Made by a program: the position numbers and the translations under genes
The notes under the pieces: generated by a model
The model's input: only the letters and a program-made list of their open reading frames with translations
The model's database searches: none
What the model was told of the DNA's origin: nothing
Assembly (NCBI RefSeq): GCF_024868665.1
Contig: NC_079906.1
Coordinates: 13,268,807-13,332,806, forward strand
Length of the DNA: 64,000 nucleotides
Reading direction: 5' to 3'
DNA from: Triplophysa rosa
Taxonomy: Eukaryota; Chordata; Actinopteri; Cypriniformes; Nemacheilidae
Shown: positions 37,701 to 50,700 of the stretch, piece by piece
How positions within the stretch are numbered: the first letter of the stretch is position 1
Layout of the letters: the number at the start of each line of letters is the position of its first letter

Positions 37701-40292
37701 CCATGCTGCCCTCCATCAGTGACAAAAAGGCTCTTTGTAAATGTATAAAAGCTGCACATAGTCAGAGGACTGACAGTGTGTATAATCCTTCAAAGGGATA
37801 GTTCACCCAAAAAGTTCACTCAAGAATGTTGTCGACGCTTATTTCCGTATAATGAAAGTGAAATGAGACTCAACGTCTCATTCTGATGCATGCATAAGAA
37901 AGAAAGTCACATGACTTTTCAACATGTGAGAAAATTATTTTTGGTCTGTTTATCTGTTTTCCTTTCCTCATTCTCTCCCTCTCTCTTTCGCAGACTAAAT
38001 GCATTACCAGAACTCAATCGACCTGTTAACGGTAACAAGATGTGTGTGAAATGAAATGTATGTGTGGTTACGATCGTCTTCGGATCAAACAGCTTTAGTC
38101 TTTGAACTCTGGGAATGGAGAGAGCAAAGCAGACAGAGACTACTGTGCATGTTTGCTGGCGTGTTTTCGGAATTACAGAATTGATCTAAGAAATAAAAGT
38201 ACAAAGCTAAGTATCAAGGACAGAGCAGAGATGCATAGAAAATGTCATATTGTGCGTCTCTGAGTATGTGTTTTGTTTGACATTGAACAGCCAGCTATAT
38301 AAATATCCATTTAAATGTCATAAAACACACAGACCAGTATGACCTAATTTAGCCATGAGACTGTGTATGGATGCGTGCCACTTTTCATGGGTTCAGCACC
38401 CAGATCATCTATTGAGCGATCCGTCAATCATTACAGGGGTCATACAATGAGCTACTGTGGTCTTTTCAACTTTCACCCACTTCCTGTCTCACAGGCCAGT
38501 TAATATGACAGCATCAGTAATGGACATGCATGTTTCATGGACTGTAAACAGACAGTGTGAGATGATGTCTGTGCTACTGTATGAGCAGAGCAGATCTGTT
38601 ATATATTTATATAAACTGGTAAATATGCTGACAAAAAAATATATTTTTAGCTTCAACTCTTCATGCCTGACATACCATTCCTTTTCTCTCGAAGTTCAAC
38701 TTCCAGTAGACAACTTTGCTATGTTCATATTTACTTTCAAAGGTTGGTTTGGCACTGACGTCACCTGACAGGATTGTATGTTCAGTTAAAGACTGTAAAA
38801 AATATTTTAGTATTGGAGATATAATTCTCTATTTACTAAACTGTTTTTCAATATGAAATTTCCATTCACTGCAGCCCTAAGATGAGTTTTGATGGGCTGC
38901 TTTTTGTGTAATTCCAACCTACTTTAAACTTCTTCATCCTGTTTTTAACAACCAGTTATAAACAACCAGTAAACATCACCACATAACTTCAAACACAGGT
39001 TAAATCACTATAAACAGAATTACAAAGTGATAGAAGTAGAGGATCCTTCTGGCTTTTCCTCGTCGCGAGTTTCATATAAACATCTCTGCTGTGTGCACAT
39101 GAGCATGTCTCCGCACTGCATTAGCTTTCAAGTTAGCTGCCCTGAATCTTTCCGATTCTGTCCCATGGGAGATGTTAGATCTAACTGATGCCAAACCAAA
39201 AATAACTGTGGTTTAACTGCCTTAAGCTGAGGACTGCACTGTCTGTGGTTTCGTGGTTCCTTCTTGAACTCTTATACAGAATGCACACACAGGTATCCAT
39301 ATACTCATCTCATACTTACATGCACACAAACACGTCAAATCAAATTAGTCTCAGAGGTAGTAACTATGGTAACGGCACGCTCCCATGGGCCACGCTAGGG
39401 CCACTTCAGGGTGAATAGCTGATGGCAAAACAACAGTTTTGTGACAGTATGGGCATAGAGAGATGCAGTCTTCATAAACATACACATAAACTTATATACA
39501 CGCTCATGTCTGAGTGAGTGTAGCTATGTAGCTGCGCGTGACAAGCAGAAAACCACATGATCCAAAAGATTACCTATTTTCATTTCAAACAAACATGTCA
39601 AATATACGATGGAATATTAGAACAGATGTGTACTGTGAGAATGTGTGTGCGTATTGTGGTTATATGGAGAATCCAGAGCACATTCAACACAAAGATGCAG
39701 ACTGTGCCTCATTCTCATTCACTCATTCAGCTGAGTTTATTCAGGACTAGTGAACTGTTTTTTATGATACTATAAAGCTATCGCAAGTGCAGCCGTCTGT
39801 AAAATATTTTCAGTTATGAACTTGTCTGTTTCCTTACTAAAGATATTGATTATGTAAGAGTGCTGACCGTTTGTAGTCTAATAAAGGGGAACCTCTACAG
39901 AAAACCACAGACCAACCCACTATTTAAGTTTATGGTATGTGAACCAACATTGCACGTATTTGTTTTGTAACTAGTAGCCTATGAAAACGCACGCTCCTGG
40001 AAGTAGGTTATAAATAAGCTTCGTTAGAAAATATTTTTGTTTATGCTTATCAGACCTACGCTCTCCCGGAGGCTGTAACAAAAGAACAGACCGCGTTGTC
40101 CCAGGAGGCCTGACCCGATGTTTGTGTATCTATTGCGCATACTGTAAATGTCCCGTCTCGCACTTACTTCGGCTGACTGTCGGGCTCCCAGTAACGGCAG
40201 AACAAGTGCAGTCTGTCGGCATTGACGATGTGCGGCAGGTCGGTGTAGGGGACACCTTGCGGTGACCGACGAGTTCCCTCGGGTTCCGGCAT
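28800..40292 (-). CDS. mgll: Monoacylglycerol lipase (7 coding exons, 300 aa)
   Basis: Serine hydrolase that cleaves monoacylglycerols, including the endocannabinoid 2-arachidonoylglycerol, to fatty acid and glycerol at membranes. Coding exons, minus: 40292-40168, 37528-37422, 35424-35288, 33368-33258, 31860-31771, 31374-31159, 28916-28800; the frame is continuous and the total is 300 aa, against 303 in human. Seen: alpha/beta-hydrolase oxyanion motif [10 protein letters not shown], nucleophile elbow GHSMGG (Ser-122 in human numbering) split across two exons, GDADKLCD with the catalytic Asp, and YHALH with the catalytic His. Start choice: the ATG at 40292 gives MPEPEGTRR, matching the human internal start. 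An upstream in-frame ATG at 40403 is probably intronic, because a pyrimidine tract and AG at 40313 precede it in transcription order. Human regulatory Cys-201 and Cys-208 positions read His and Ser here; Cys-242 is kept. Confidence 0.95.
29025..30670. repeat. Repeat-rich block in an mgll intron with a 114-bp tandem duplication
   Basis: GTCACGCACCACCTTATATG occurs at 29902 and 30016, and the surrounding 114 bp is duplicated almost exactly. Upstream at about 29197-29340 a plus frame reads [20 protein letters not shown] and continues to a stop, which I do not recognise and suspect is transposon-derived. GC and CpG content is above that of the flanking intron. TIRs not identified. Confidence 0.45.
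31931..32357. mobile_element. 427-bp hAT MITE in an mgll intron
   Basis: Left AATGGATGTAACAATATC, right ATTGATAATAATGTTACATCCCTA in inverse relation. TTAGTGAC (31923-31930) and TTAATGAC (32358-32365) are an 8-bp duplication with one mismatch. The left terminal bases have drifted from TAGGGATG. Confidence 0.75.
32366..35287. other. mgll intron sequence without further genes
   Basis: Apart from the exon at 33258-33368, AT-rich intronic sequence. A short (GA)n run at 34156-34171. 34955-35215 holds a low-complexity repeat of TACGAATTCATACGAATTAG-type words in both orientations. No open frame with support. Confidence 0.6.
35641..36661. mobile_element. 1.02-kb TIR element carrying an intact THAP exon
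   Basis: TGAAGAGTTTGGTTCCAAAA at the left, TTTTGGAACCAAACTCTTCA at the right; inverted matches continue inward (AGAGTACATTCCTC against GAGGAATGTACTCT). AACAAA lies just outside both ends. Sits in an mgll intron. No YqaJ-type frame seen. Confidence 0.75.
35885..36160 (-). CDS. THAP-domain exon inside the TIR element
   Basis: Starts [20 protein letters not shown] (a further ATG three codons upstream at 36169 is possible), continues through a Trp in RKKWLLF, then [15 protein letters not shown] and DVAIPTLFG, and ends at donor GTAAGTG at 35884. This gives all THAP landmarks: C-x2-C, W, C-x2-H, F and the AVPTxF-type box. The frame has no stop or shift. DNA-binding N-terminus of a transposase or a captured THAP protein; no catalytic exon lies within the element, so it is probably a relic or could be spliced to something else. 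Confidence 0.6.
36908..36929 (+). repeat. (AG)n microsatellite
   Basis: About 11 AG units in an mgll intron. Confidence 0.9.
37529..40167. other. mgll intron 2
   Basis: Intron between the first coding exon and the HGVGEH exon. 37793-37820 is a fragment of the cyprinid foldback element (GGGATAGTTCACCCAAAAA). Otherwise AT-rich sequence with no supported frame or RNA gene. Confidence 0.6.
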
Positions 40293-40312
40293 GTTCCCGC
40301 CGAGGCTCGAGT
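40168..40312 (-). other. mgll: mgll exon 2, first coding exon, with 20-nt 5' leader
   Basis: The sequence before 40312 in transcription order reads TATTTCATTTCAG, a good splice acceptor. The exon then carries 20 non-coding bases and the ATG at 40292. It ends at AA with donor GTAAGT at 40167. This decides the start and excludes the longer in-frame hydrophobic extension that begins at 40403. Confidence 0.75.
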
Positions 40313-41069
40313 CTGAAATGAAATAACGGAGAGCTGTCAGAAGCTCGCCGCGGTACCAAAAGGAAAGAGCGGCGGCTAACAAGCAGGTGGCTATCGCGTG
40401 CATTCCGGTAATTTCATTCAGCTAATGCGAGCGGTGTGCATGTTTTCAATGACAGCCGCTGACGTCAGGGGGACCGGAGAGGAAACACTGAACATCCTGA
40501 CCTTTCCGAAAAACAAACACGCACTCACACGCACGCTTTTTCCGACTGTTCAAAAAAAGACAATTGCTATCGCGTTGAGCATGTTTCTGAGCGCGCAAGG
40601 TCCTGCAATGCGGGGCTGTCTGTGACTGACTGACACAGAAGATAAATGATAGTGGCTGCCAATGCATGGAATTAATCTATGCCAAATGTATTGGGGTCGA
40701 TGGAGAATCAAGGACATCATTGACAGATTTACGTACTGTTTATTACACTGTTACAGCAATGAGATCTCCATTCAACTATGACAGGACGCGTTTGATGTTT
40801 ATATTAGCTCTGAAAGTTTTGTCTTTATGTTATGATTATTTACACATATACAACAATGACAATTATACATGCATAGAGCCAACGATATAAAACAAACGTT
40901 TTTATATGAAACAAATTTACTACAGTGAACATATAGCCTAGTTAAAATGTCAGTTCCCGTAATAAGTTCGAGCCTCCGGCACAAACTCTGTAAAAAAAAC
41001 TGCGCAGATTTTGTTAATGTTTAATAAATAGAGCGTTTTAGTATGAAAAAAATCTAGACAGCCACTTAC

Positions 41070-41220
41070 CTGAAACTGTGACAGATTCTGCTGGATGAAA
41101 CAATATTAAAGTCAACTTTCTGAGTCTGCGGTCCGGTAACTGTTACCGGAGCCGGTTGGTCACAGCGACGCGCACTCTGCTGCTGTTTCTCCGCACTGGG
41201 CTCTACCCTGATGCGCGCAC
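41070..41220 (-). other. mgll: Probable 5' non-coding exon and promoter region of mgll
   Basis: A strong splice donor (CAG followed by GTAAGTGG) sits at 41070/41069 on minus, just upstream of a GC-rich stretch (about 41110-41220). It pairs naturally with the acceptor at 40313. The transcription start is not determinable here, so the right border is approximate. A (CA)n tract at 41280-41331 lies just upstream. Confidence 0.45.
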
Positions 41221-41286
41221 CCCACAGATGCTTAATGGGTGGAGAATGAAAGGGGAGCTGTGTGAGAAACCGAAAACGCGCACACA

Positions 41287-41329
<43 letters not shown>

Positions 41330-42422
41330 TTTCTCTCTTATATTCGTTATACTGCTAAAATAGATAAACACACCTTTGCATATCAAGTGCCAATGTTTAA
41401 ACTTGGGTGCGAGACTCGATTTGACACATATAGTTACTGATAGATTTCTTACTGATATAAGAACTTAGAGTGTGTGTTAAGCACTCTTTCTGAAATCTTT
41501 CTTGTGTGAATCAAAAACAGTTTTAAAGTCTTTTATTCTGATCTATATTACACACATTCTCTCTTTCTTTTAAGCTAAACAGACAGTCGATACTTTGCAG
41601 GTGCATGTGATTATGTCATAAGGAACAACAGGCTAGTTTAGCAGGTTTTATAATATTCAACGTTGTCAGACCAGTTTCTATTCTCTGCTAACATGAAAAG
41701 GAAAGGCCAGAGAACAAGACCAGCATTTACATAAAAAACAAAATTTGTTCCGCCATGACAGGTCACATACATAAAATACACAAGAACACCATGCTATTAA
41801 ATGAGAAAAAATAGATTTGTTTTCAATACCAAAAATATTATAAATAAAGGAATAAAAAGTAAAATAAAAATCTGATTGCTAAAACATAACTGAATTTTAC
41901 TATCTATCATTAGGATGCTTATCAGCTGATCAGACTAAGCATAAACATTTTAGGGACATTTTTGCATTAAACAGTTACTCGCATATATATAATGTAACTT
42001 TTTATCATGCTGTAGTCATGCTTTCCTGTAAAAAAACAAAAACGTTCTAGTAGTCTAAATGTATTGTAAGAAACTGGTTTTACATTCGTGCTTAATTATC
42101 CATTTTATAATACACACAACATCAGATAAAAGGTTTACATTTCCATCTCTGAAACTGTAACTATATTTATAACAGTTGATTTACATGTTATTTTGCACCT
42201 CTGTTGCAGATGTATTTTCATATATTTACTGAAAAACATAATTGAACAAAAACAAAATTTTTGATCTTTTTCACAATGAGAAATACTTTAAATGTTTACT
42301 ATTTGCACAATAAATAACAACCCAGCATTTTACTTAATTTCCAGTGTATGGTGAAGTGTCTCTCCTTAGTCTGTCATACTTCAGGGTGTTGTGTACAGTA
42401 TCATGTCCTGCTATGTTTGGAT
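41221..42422. other. Intergenic region between mgll and the slc26a6-like gene
   Basis: Begins with a (CA)n/(CG CA)n microsatellite at 41280-41331, then AT-rich DNA. The part next to 42423 should be slc26a6 3' UTR; TTTATT at about 41531 would be AATAAA on minus. Nothing else seen. Confidence 0.5.
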
Positions 42423-45400
42423 TTAGAAATGTGTTCCCGGCATGGCCTGCATAAGGAAATGTTTATTATGTTTATTTGCATGTTTTAGAGGACCATACAG
42501 CACACATCTAATTAAATTCAACCGATCCTAACATATATGTCTTTGTGTGAGTGACTGAGTGAGTGAGTGAGTGAGTGAGTGTGTAAGAAAAGACTGTACC
42601 TCCTTATTATTTCCTTCCTGGCAATAAAGAACAGCATCATGTACCGATGAGAAGAGAATCGATTTTGTTACTTTTTCATTGAAGAAATCACCTTTCTCCA
42701 TACTCTCTATAACACCTCCTGAGAGAAGGGAGTAAATGGAAAGAGAAAGACATGACATTATTACTGCAAATATTGATGACCAGCATGGTGGCATGATAGC
42801 TTATTTTTCAGGTGGTATTACAGACATCATTAGGCTAATTTTAACCCAAAAAAGAGGAACATATGACAAAGGTCACTCACTCTGACAGCCGCATAGGTAC
42901 ACCTCCACACCAGCCTCTCCATAATCTTTATAGATCTGCCAATAAAACACAGGGTTATAACATGGTTCCACATGTTATAAGTTACTGTACATATAATAAG
43001 TACATATATCCATGATGCCTTACATTGCGTAGAGTCTTTACGCCCACTGTATCCAGGAAGTTCACGGGGCTCAGATCCAGAATGATGGCCTCTGGGAGGG
43101 CGGAGTCAGTGTCTGGGCCAGACCCCGCCTCCACAGTGAAGACATTTATTTGCTTTTTGACTGACAGCTCATGCACATTTCCATTTGCCTCTACATCTGA
43201 AAAATCAAGCTCATCCTCACTTATTTCTGACAACTCTGACTCCGCCCCCTAGTAAAAAAAGGGGAATCATGCAAATAAATAAGGAAATAAACCCAAAAGG
43301 AGAATCATAAACACAAACCACACGCATCCACACATACTGTACACAGTGTGTCATTACCTGATGTTTATAAGCGTGACTGGCAGCTTCTTTGGCTCTCTTC
43401 TTGGCTTCCTTCTTGGCTTTCTTCGCTGCTTTCTTTTCCTTACGGAGTCTCTTTGCTTCTAATTTCTTCTTGTGTGAGAGAAGTTTAGCCACGTCGACCC
43501 CGGTCTGCACACAAACACCCTTTGCTATTTATACTCTATGAATATCCAGAGTTGGAATGCATTGGATTATGTAAGCGTATGTGTTGTATGTAGCTTACTT
43601 GGGCTGATCTCATAATGAATGTTTACATGACCTTAGTTGTAGTCTACATGTTTGGAATAACAACCGGTTTAGCTGTAATTGCTGCTTGTGCGATGTCTTG
43701 TGAATACTCTTTATTTATGTGTGTGAATTAATGTTTGTGTGCTGTTGGTATTTGTTGCTTTAGTGAGCGTGTGGACCTTCTCGTAGAGGGCATCTGTGTA
43801 CATTTCAGCGTTGGCGAAGTACAATGTTGCAGATGAGCGGAAAATCACTAGGCCAGGAATCTGCTTCACCTGCAGGGAAATTGAAAGTACAGGGAAATTA
43901 TACGTGGATTAACAGAATAATTGTCAAATTATTGTTAAATTGTTAAAATTTAGATGGTATTCTGTAAAAAGAGACCATTGGTATCAATTTATTCCAATGT
44001 GTGTGGGTAGGGCACTCTTTTAAATTCAGATAAATCTAATAAATATGCACCAGAGTTAAAGAGATTAAAAGTACTGTTGTATAAAAATTGATAAAATTAT
44101 GTAATTAAAAAAAATTCTCAACAATTTTGCTCAAAGTATCCAAATTATTAACAAATATAAATGAATCATATTAAATATGATGTGTTGTGACTAAAGCCTT
44201 TTAAATGTATTTTTTATTAAATATTTTTTATTTTACAATAATTAACAAAACAGTATAAGTAATTTACTTGAGTACGTAACAATACCATAACAACAAATTT
44301 ATAACAAATTTATTAAAACAGGTGACACGCTAACAATAAAACCAGGCCTGTTACAACACCTTCTATTGTAATACACGCAAAACACGAAACTACACTTCCC
44401 ACTCATTCAAACTCACCCCGATAACTGTAGGGCAGTATCTAACACAAAGATACTTAAGCAATAAGCGCTCCTTCAGATCAAGATCAACTGTTCATACATT
44501 CCCAAGACAGAGAATCTGATACAAAGATAACCTTGGAAAACACACTCGTTTTGTCTCTTTACCAAAGTTATGTCACACTATAATTCATCATATTATATCC
44601 GTCCTTTACAGAAAAAGGCAGGTGTTTTTCAGAAATGTTGTAAATCAGGTTTTTAACCGTGGCGTCTAAAGGCATTTCATAAGCTCAACAGCACAACAGT
44701 TCCACTAAAGTAGCTGCTAGACCTGTCACAGTGATTTTAATGCGACTCAACAACCTGATAACAAACACAATAAATAACATTTGTGCCTTGTGGCTTTTAT
44801 AAAACATTGGCAACAGCAATATGATGAGAGATAATGTTTAATAAGCAGTTCGAATTACTAATAATCTGAATAAGCAATTCATCCGCCAAGCAACATCGTT
44901 CATTTTGTAGACTGTTTGTGGTTGCTAGGCAACATACTTGATGCATTACTACAGAATACGCTATGCCAGGTGTGCTTTTATAGTCATTTTACGGCTTCAA
45001 ATGAGGTTCATGTTATCCGAATTTAGGGTCGGAACTGTTTTTATAAATTGTAATGCTGATGTGTGTGGTTACGGTGTTGTCATGGTCACCTGGTTGTAGT
45101 CCTCAACTGGTTTGTAGATGTCAGTGCCAGGAACCTGGCCGAGGAGAGAGTATTTTGGTCTGTTAAGGAAATAAAAACAGGCGTAGAAAAGAATGAAAAT
45201 ATGGAAGGAGCAGATGGAGGGGAATTTTACACAAGCTGCTAAAAAAATGTGTGACGCTGTCAAGAACAGGAATTTGATTTTAGACAGAGTTGATGGAACA
45301 TGGACAAGTTTATGAAACTCCAAATCATGCACATTTAAGCATGTAAATATTTAGGAAAGTATGCAAATGTATTTGGTTGTAAGTTTACTTAGGGTTTAGG

Positions 45401-47681
45401 TTATGAAAAGTATGGGGTTTCAGTAAGTTCAGGGAATGTGCTGTATTTATTTCATCCCTGGTGAAATGAGCTGCCAGTCTTCACCCGATTTGCTGAGACC
45501 ACCACAACCTTCAAGAAAAAACTAAAAACACTTTTTCTACTGTTTAACTTTGTTTTAAAAAGATCTCCTCTGTTATCTTTCTATAGTTTTATCTCAATTC
45601 CTACTTGCAAACATAGCTTTGCAAACAATAGACTAGCTCATTATTGGCTCTTTGGTCAAAATGCTCTAATTTTTAAGTCGCTTTGGATAAATGTATTGGT
45701 GGATTTAACATTTTGGGTTTGTGGGGTTTGATACTCACAGCTGCGTTCTGAAGACAACAGTGAGGATGGAAAAGGCGATAGATGCAGCCAGTCCCAGATC
45801 AGGGTTAAGTAACAATGTCAAGATCAGAGTCATTACCCACACCACCTAACACACAGAAATAAAAATCTATTGAGAAATTTCTTCTTGAATCAATATTCTC
45901 TCTCTCATTCCTGTACACTCAAATACATAATGTTCTACATGAACTGATTTATGTAGGGGTGGTTGTGCCTGTGAGTATTTTGTAATTTGTTTTAATTTCC
46001 TTTCTTTTGTATTATTTCTCAAGTGTATTATTAATGTATTGCATAAGCTTCATTTTCTTGAAACCCTCCCACCCTTTTTTCAGTCTCTCATTCTCTCACC
46101 ATATCTACTTTATTGGTCTTCCAGAGGGAGCAGATGTCGCCAAACTGCTTCATCATGCCATGCAGATTTACATAAATGATAGCAGCCAGCACTGCCTAAA
46201 AGACAACATTATTATTTATACACAAAAATAAAATACATATATGCACCAAAAGGTTAATTCTATACACGGGAGGTTGATTTCGTGTCTACCTTTGGAAGCT
46301 CCTCAAAGAGTTCTCCAATCTTCAACAAGATCACCAGAATTACCACAGCAGAGACAGCTCCAGCAACCTAAGAGATGACACCAAAGAAAAAACTCAAAAA
46401 AATTAATAAGAAGAAATAAATTGAAATAAGACCAGATTGAAGATGTTCTCACCTGTGACTTCCCACCTGTGCTGACTTGCACCATGCTACGAGACATCGA
46501 GCAGCTGATGGCAAAACACTGAAACGTCCCACCGACAGAGTTGGACAGACCCAGCGCTATAAGCTCCTGATGCAGGGAGAGGACATTCAAAATAACACGT
46601 TTTAAACAAAAACATCAAAACAAGGGGTTTAGATCAATGGTTCTTGGCAATCTTAAAGGAACAGTTCACACAACCCCCCAAAAAATTCTATCATCATTTA
46701 CTCACCCTCATGTTATTTAAAATCTGTATAAATTTTGTTGTTCTGCTGAACACAAAAAAGATATTTGGAAGAATGTTTGTAATAAAAAAGAAAAAGGAAA
46801 AGATCTACTATAGTAGTCAATGGTGCCCCAGAACTGTGTAGTTTCCCACATTCTTTAAAATATCTACTTTTGTCTTCATCAGAACAAAAAATGTATACAG
46901 GTTTGATATAACTTGAGGGTGAGTAAATGATGATATAATTTTTGGGGGGGTTGGGTGAACTATTCCTTTAAGCTCTGACAACCTGGCCTCTGGAGTTTAC
47001 AATTCTAGCAGGAACATTGTGGTTTAAATGGTTGTATAATTCAAATTTCTAAAAAAAACTTGCAATGTCACTTAAAAATGAAAAACCATGTCTTCACATG
47101 TGTTGCTTGTTTTTATTACCTGGTTACTGTCGACTTTGTAGGCATATTTTAGAGCGAAAATTCGACCGAGAGAAATAGCAATGCCATATCCAACAACAGC
47201 CAGAGCAAAAGCATCACCAATCATTGAACCCAGCAGGGAAAAAGCAGGCAGCACAGGGGCCTGCAGCCTGGACGGTGAATATGAAAGAGATAAGTGTTAT
47301 TTTGAGTTCTTGTTAATGTGTATTTAACTGTCTTGTATAAGTGTGTGATGGTCTGCAGTTGTATGTATGTTGCACAGTTAAACTCACCCTGATGGAATTT
47401 CTCCAACTACTTCCACTTTGTATTTGGTTTTTAGATCGATCTGCCACGACGCCACAGTAGCTATAATAATCTGCACATGCACATAACATTTTTTTTATTT
47501 GGCACATGCTATCATTTCATTCAAAAATGAAGAAGTTTGTTGTGCATGTGAGTATTCCTTAAACTAAGATGAGAGATTCTCAAAATAGAAATGGCATGGC
47601 ACTCAATTAGTTTTAGTAAAATATTACATATATTATTTTTTAACCGAGTTAAAATGTTACATGGACCAATTTGTGTGTGTC

Positions 47682-47740
<59 letters not shown>

Positions 47741-50700
47741 AAGTGTGTGAAGTAACTCACAGCGATGAGCTCAACAGGAATAGGAATAGGAATTTTCTTT
47801 GCTGCCAAGGCGCTAAGTTCCTTGGCAATGACCAAACCAACGATGGTTACAATACTAACTACCAGGGTACCGATGTTAGTTTCTCCAAGCAATGAACAAA
47901 TCTCTAATATCGTCTGTGGAAAGAGAACATGACAGTCACATTTAAGAAAGAAAACATATTCCCCACCACAAGGCAGAGGTGTAAAGACCTGAAAACCATA
48001 CTTGAGTAAAAGTAAAGATACCTTGCAAGATAAGAGTAAATTACTCCAAGACAAGTTACAAGTCACCAATGCCAAAAAGAGTATCTGATTTTAACAGTAC
48101 TTGAGTATTTTACTCATACTGAATGTAGGCTCAAAGAAGCACTATCCTCAACACTTAAGAGACATGTCAGTGAAAAACAAGAAACAGTTGATTCAGGAGG
48201 AGAGCATTTATTTTCTGAAATCGTAATAAAACTGAACACCTCAAAAAGCCATGTTGACAAGTTTCAGTAAGTAAGGGCAAAATGCACAAGATTTAGTAGT
48301 CCTACCTTCAATACCCTGTAAATGGCAATATTGCTTCTTCTGTAGCAGAAATAAACTGCTGCAGAAAAGTTAGGTGCCATGCAAAACGTAATGTGCAACT
48401 GCATTAGTCATTACAAATGTGGTGAAGTAAAGAGTACATATACTTATTCCAAAATGCAGAGAGTAAAAGTTGCTAATACCTTTGATACTCAGTTAAACTA
48501 CAAAGTAGCCAAAAACATGAAAATGGAAAATGAAAAGTTGCGATTTTCTAGGCCGATATGATTAGGAACTATACTCCCATTCCGGCGTAATAGGAAGTTT
48601 GGAAGTTTGATATCACGCAGCGCATGTGGGAATGTGGAAATGCGCTGCGTGATTTCACTGCGCCTGCTGTGGCCATGTTACGGCAGCAAACTTGCTTGAT
48701 TATTACGCCGGAATGGGTGTATAGTTCCTAATCATATCGGCCTAGAAAATCGCAACTTTTCATTTTCCGCCGGTCTTAGCACACGATATAAGTACAGAAG
48801 AGTCAAGTTTTAAATAGGAAAAATATCGAAACTCTTTGGTCAGTTTTGAACGCGATGCTACTGGTCTAATTGGATTCAATGATCTATGCTAAACTATGCT
48901 AAAATTTCTATCGCCAGATCCGGAGATCGGCGGAATAGATTCCAAAACAGTAAAACTCAATTTATTAACTCTGGGGGAGTTGGAGAATGAGCCTATTTCC
49001 AAAAAAAGTGGAGTGTTCTTTTAAGTACAGTAATTACATTTACACCTATACTTCACACCATTGCCACTAGGGGACACTAAACACAAATTGCACACAAGAG
49101 GAGGAAAAGATTGTATGGGATTAAGGTTTGGCTGGTAAGAGCTTGAAATAGACACGTGTTTCAGTTGCTGGCTTTGATGTCACAGCGCAAGAGAAAGTGC
49201 ACAAATTGATTTTTTTTTACAAATAAAGCATAATGGCATTTAAATGCACAACATGTGGTTGTGTATGTGTGTTCATACTCACATATATAAGAGACAGTGG
49301 TCCACTGTACCGATTTGAATTGATTCCAAAAGTGTATTTAAGCTGGGAGACGATAACATGGATGGCGGCAGCTGTTGTGTAAGCTCTCACCAGTGGCTCT
49401 GACAGGTACGTCACCACGAAACCAAACCGAACCAGACCCAGGAGCAACTATGCACAAACACACAAAGACACAAGACAAAAAAAACTCATGACCTTCAGTA
49501 TCACATACACGTCATCAAAACTACTTACAGTACTACATGAAGTTCATAAGAACTTAGGCCTACCTGAAAAATGCCCGATAAGAAAGTTACAGTGGCCGCG
49601 ATCTTCACCCTCTCCGCATCACGACTGAAAGTGTCTATGATGGTGCTGTTGGTGTCGTTACCCGGCAACATAAAGTCTGAGTCTGGAGCCATACGCTCTG
49701 TCACGCTTCCAATCATTACACTCATTACTGCATACGTACCTATAGACACGCAGAGATGGAATAGTGTGTGTGAGTCACTTTATGGGGTCAGATGTATAGC
49801 TGGAAGAACTACAGAAATGAAATCCCGCACCATTAAATAAAAATAAGCCTTTCTCTGCAAGAACTCACCCACAGAGATATGTTTGGATGTCCCAAATATG
49901 AAGTAGATGAGAATGGGGTAGAAAGAAGAATAAAGACCAAACACTGGAGGAACTGCAGCCAGTAAAGCATATGCCATACCTGCACACACAAACACACATT
50001 GCATTTTCATGCAATAATGATATTTTCTTTTGAAGATATGAAAATCAAAACCAATAATCGTAATGTTGCTAAGCTACATAAAAATACATTAAAGCAGATG
50101 TATACAGTATACTATATAAAATGTGATTATATGTCAGGCTTAAAATGCAACACTACACTCTTGACTCTATTCATCAAAGGGTCCTTCATTTTTTTTATAT
50201 ATATATCTCACACAAGTGTCTGTAGGTGTGTTTTTGATAATATAGATGTGAATGTGTTGAAACCTTGTGGCAGGTGCATGATTCCCACACTGATTCCTGA
50301 TATCAGATCTCCTACAATGTTTTCTCTGAGTGGGTATTGCGGCAGCCATGACAGGAGAGGAATGACAGAGAAGAAACAGCTCTTAAACTTTGGGCCTGTA
50401 CACCTGATACAAAAGAGTGAGTAAGAGAGAGAGAATAAAGTCCTTAATAAAAACAGACCTTTTGTAACCACAGCCACTATATCAGAAAACAGGTACTCCA
50501 CCTAATGTACAACAACAGCGCTGATCTGAGATAACTGTCTTATAATTTATTAACACAGTGGAGTTCAGGAGTCTACATTGCATTTGAAATCTTAATCTTT
50601 GGAAGTAAACAGAAAAGTTTGGGATTGTAAAAAAAAGAAATTAAAGTGATAGTTCACCCCAAAAAATCTGTCATCATTTACTCACCCTTACGTCATTTGA

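Noticed and set aside
40293..40403. Longer mgll start adding 37 residues
   Set aside because: A strong splice acceptor lies at 40313 inside this extension, and the downstream Met matches the human start region.
41280..41331. Thr/His repeat protein
   Set aside because: Simple CA/CG microsatellite read as codons.
42528..42599. [10 protein letters not shown] repeat protein tail
   Set aside because: Translation of the GAGT microsatellite beyond a GTACAG donor; not coding.
47521..48075. 184-codon minus frame
   Set aside because: It is slc26a6 exon 6 read through into a TG/AG microsatellite and intron on both sides.
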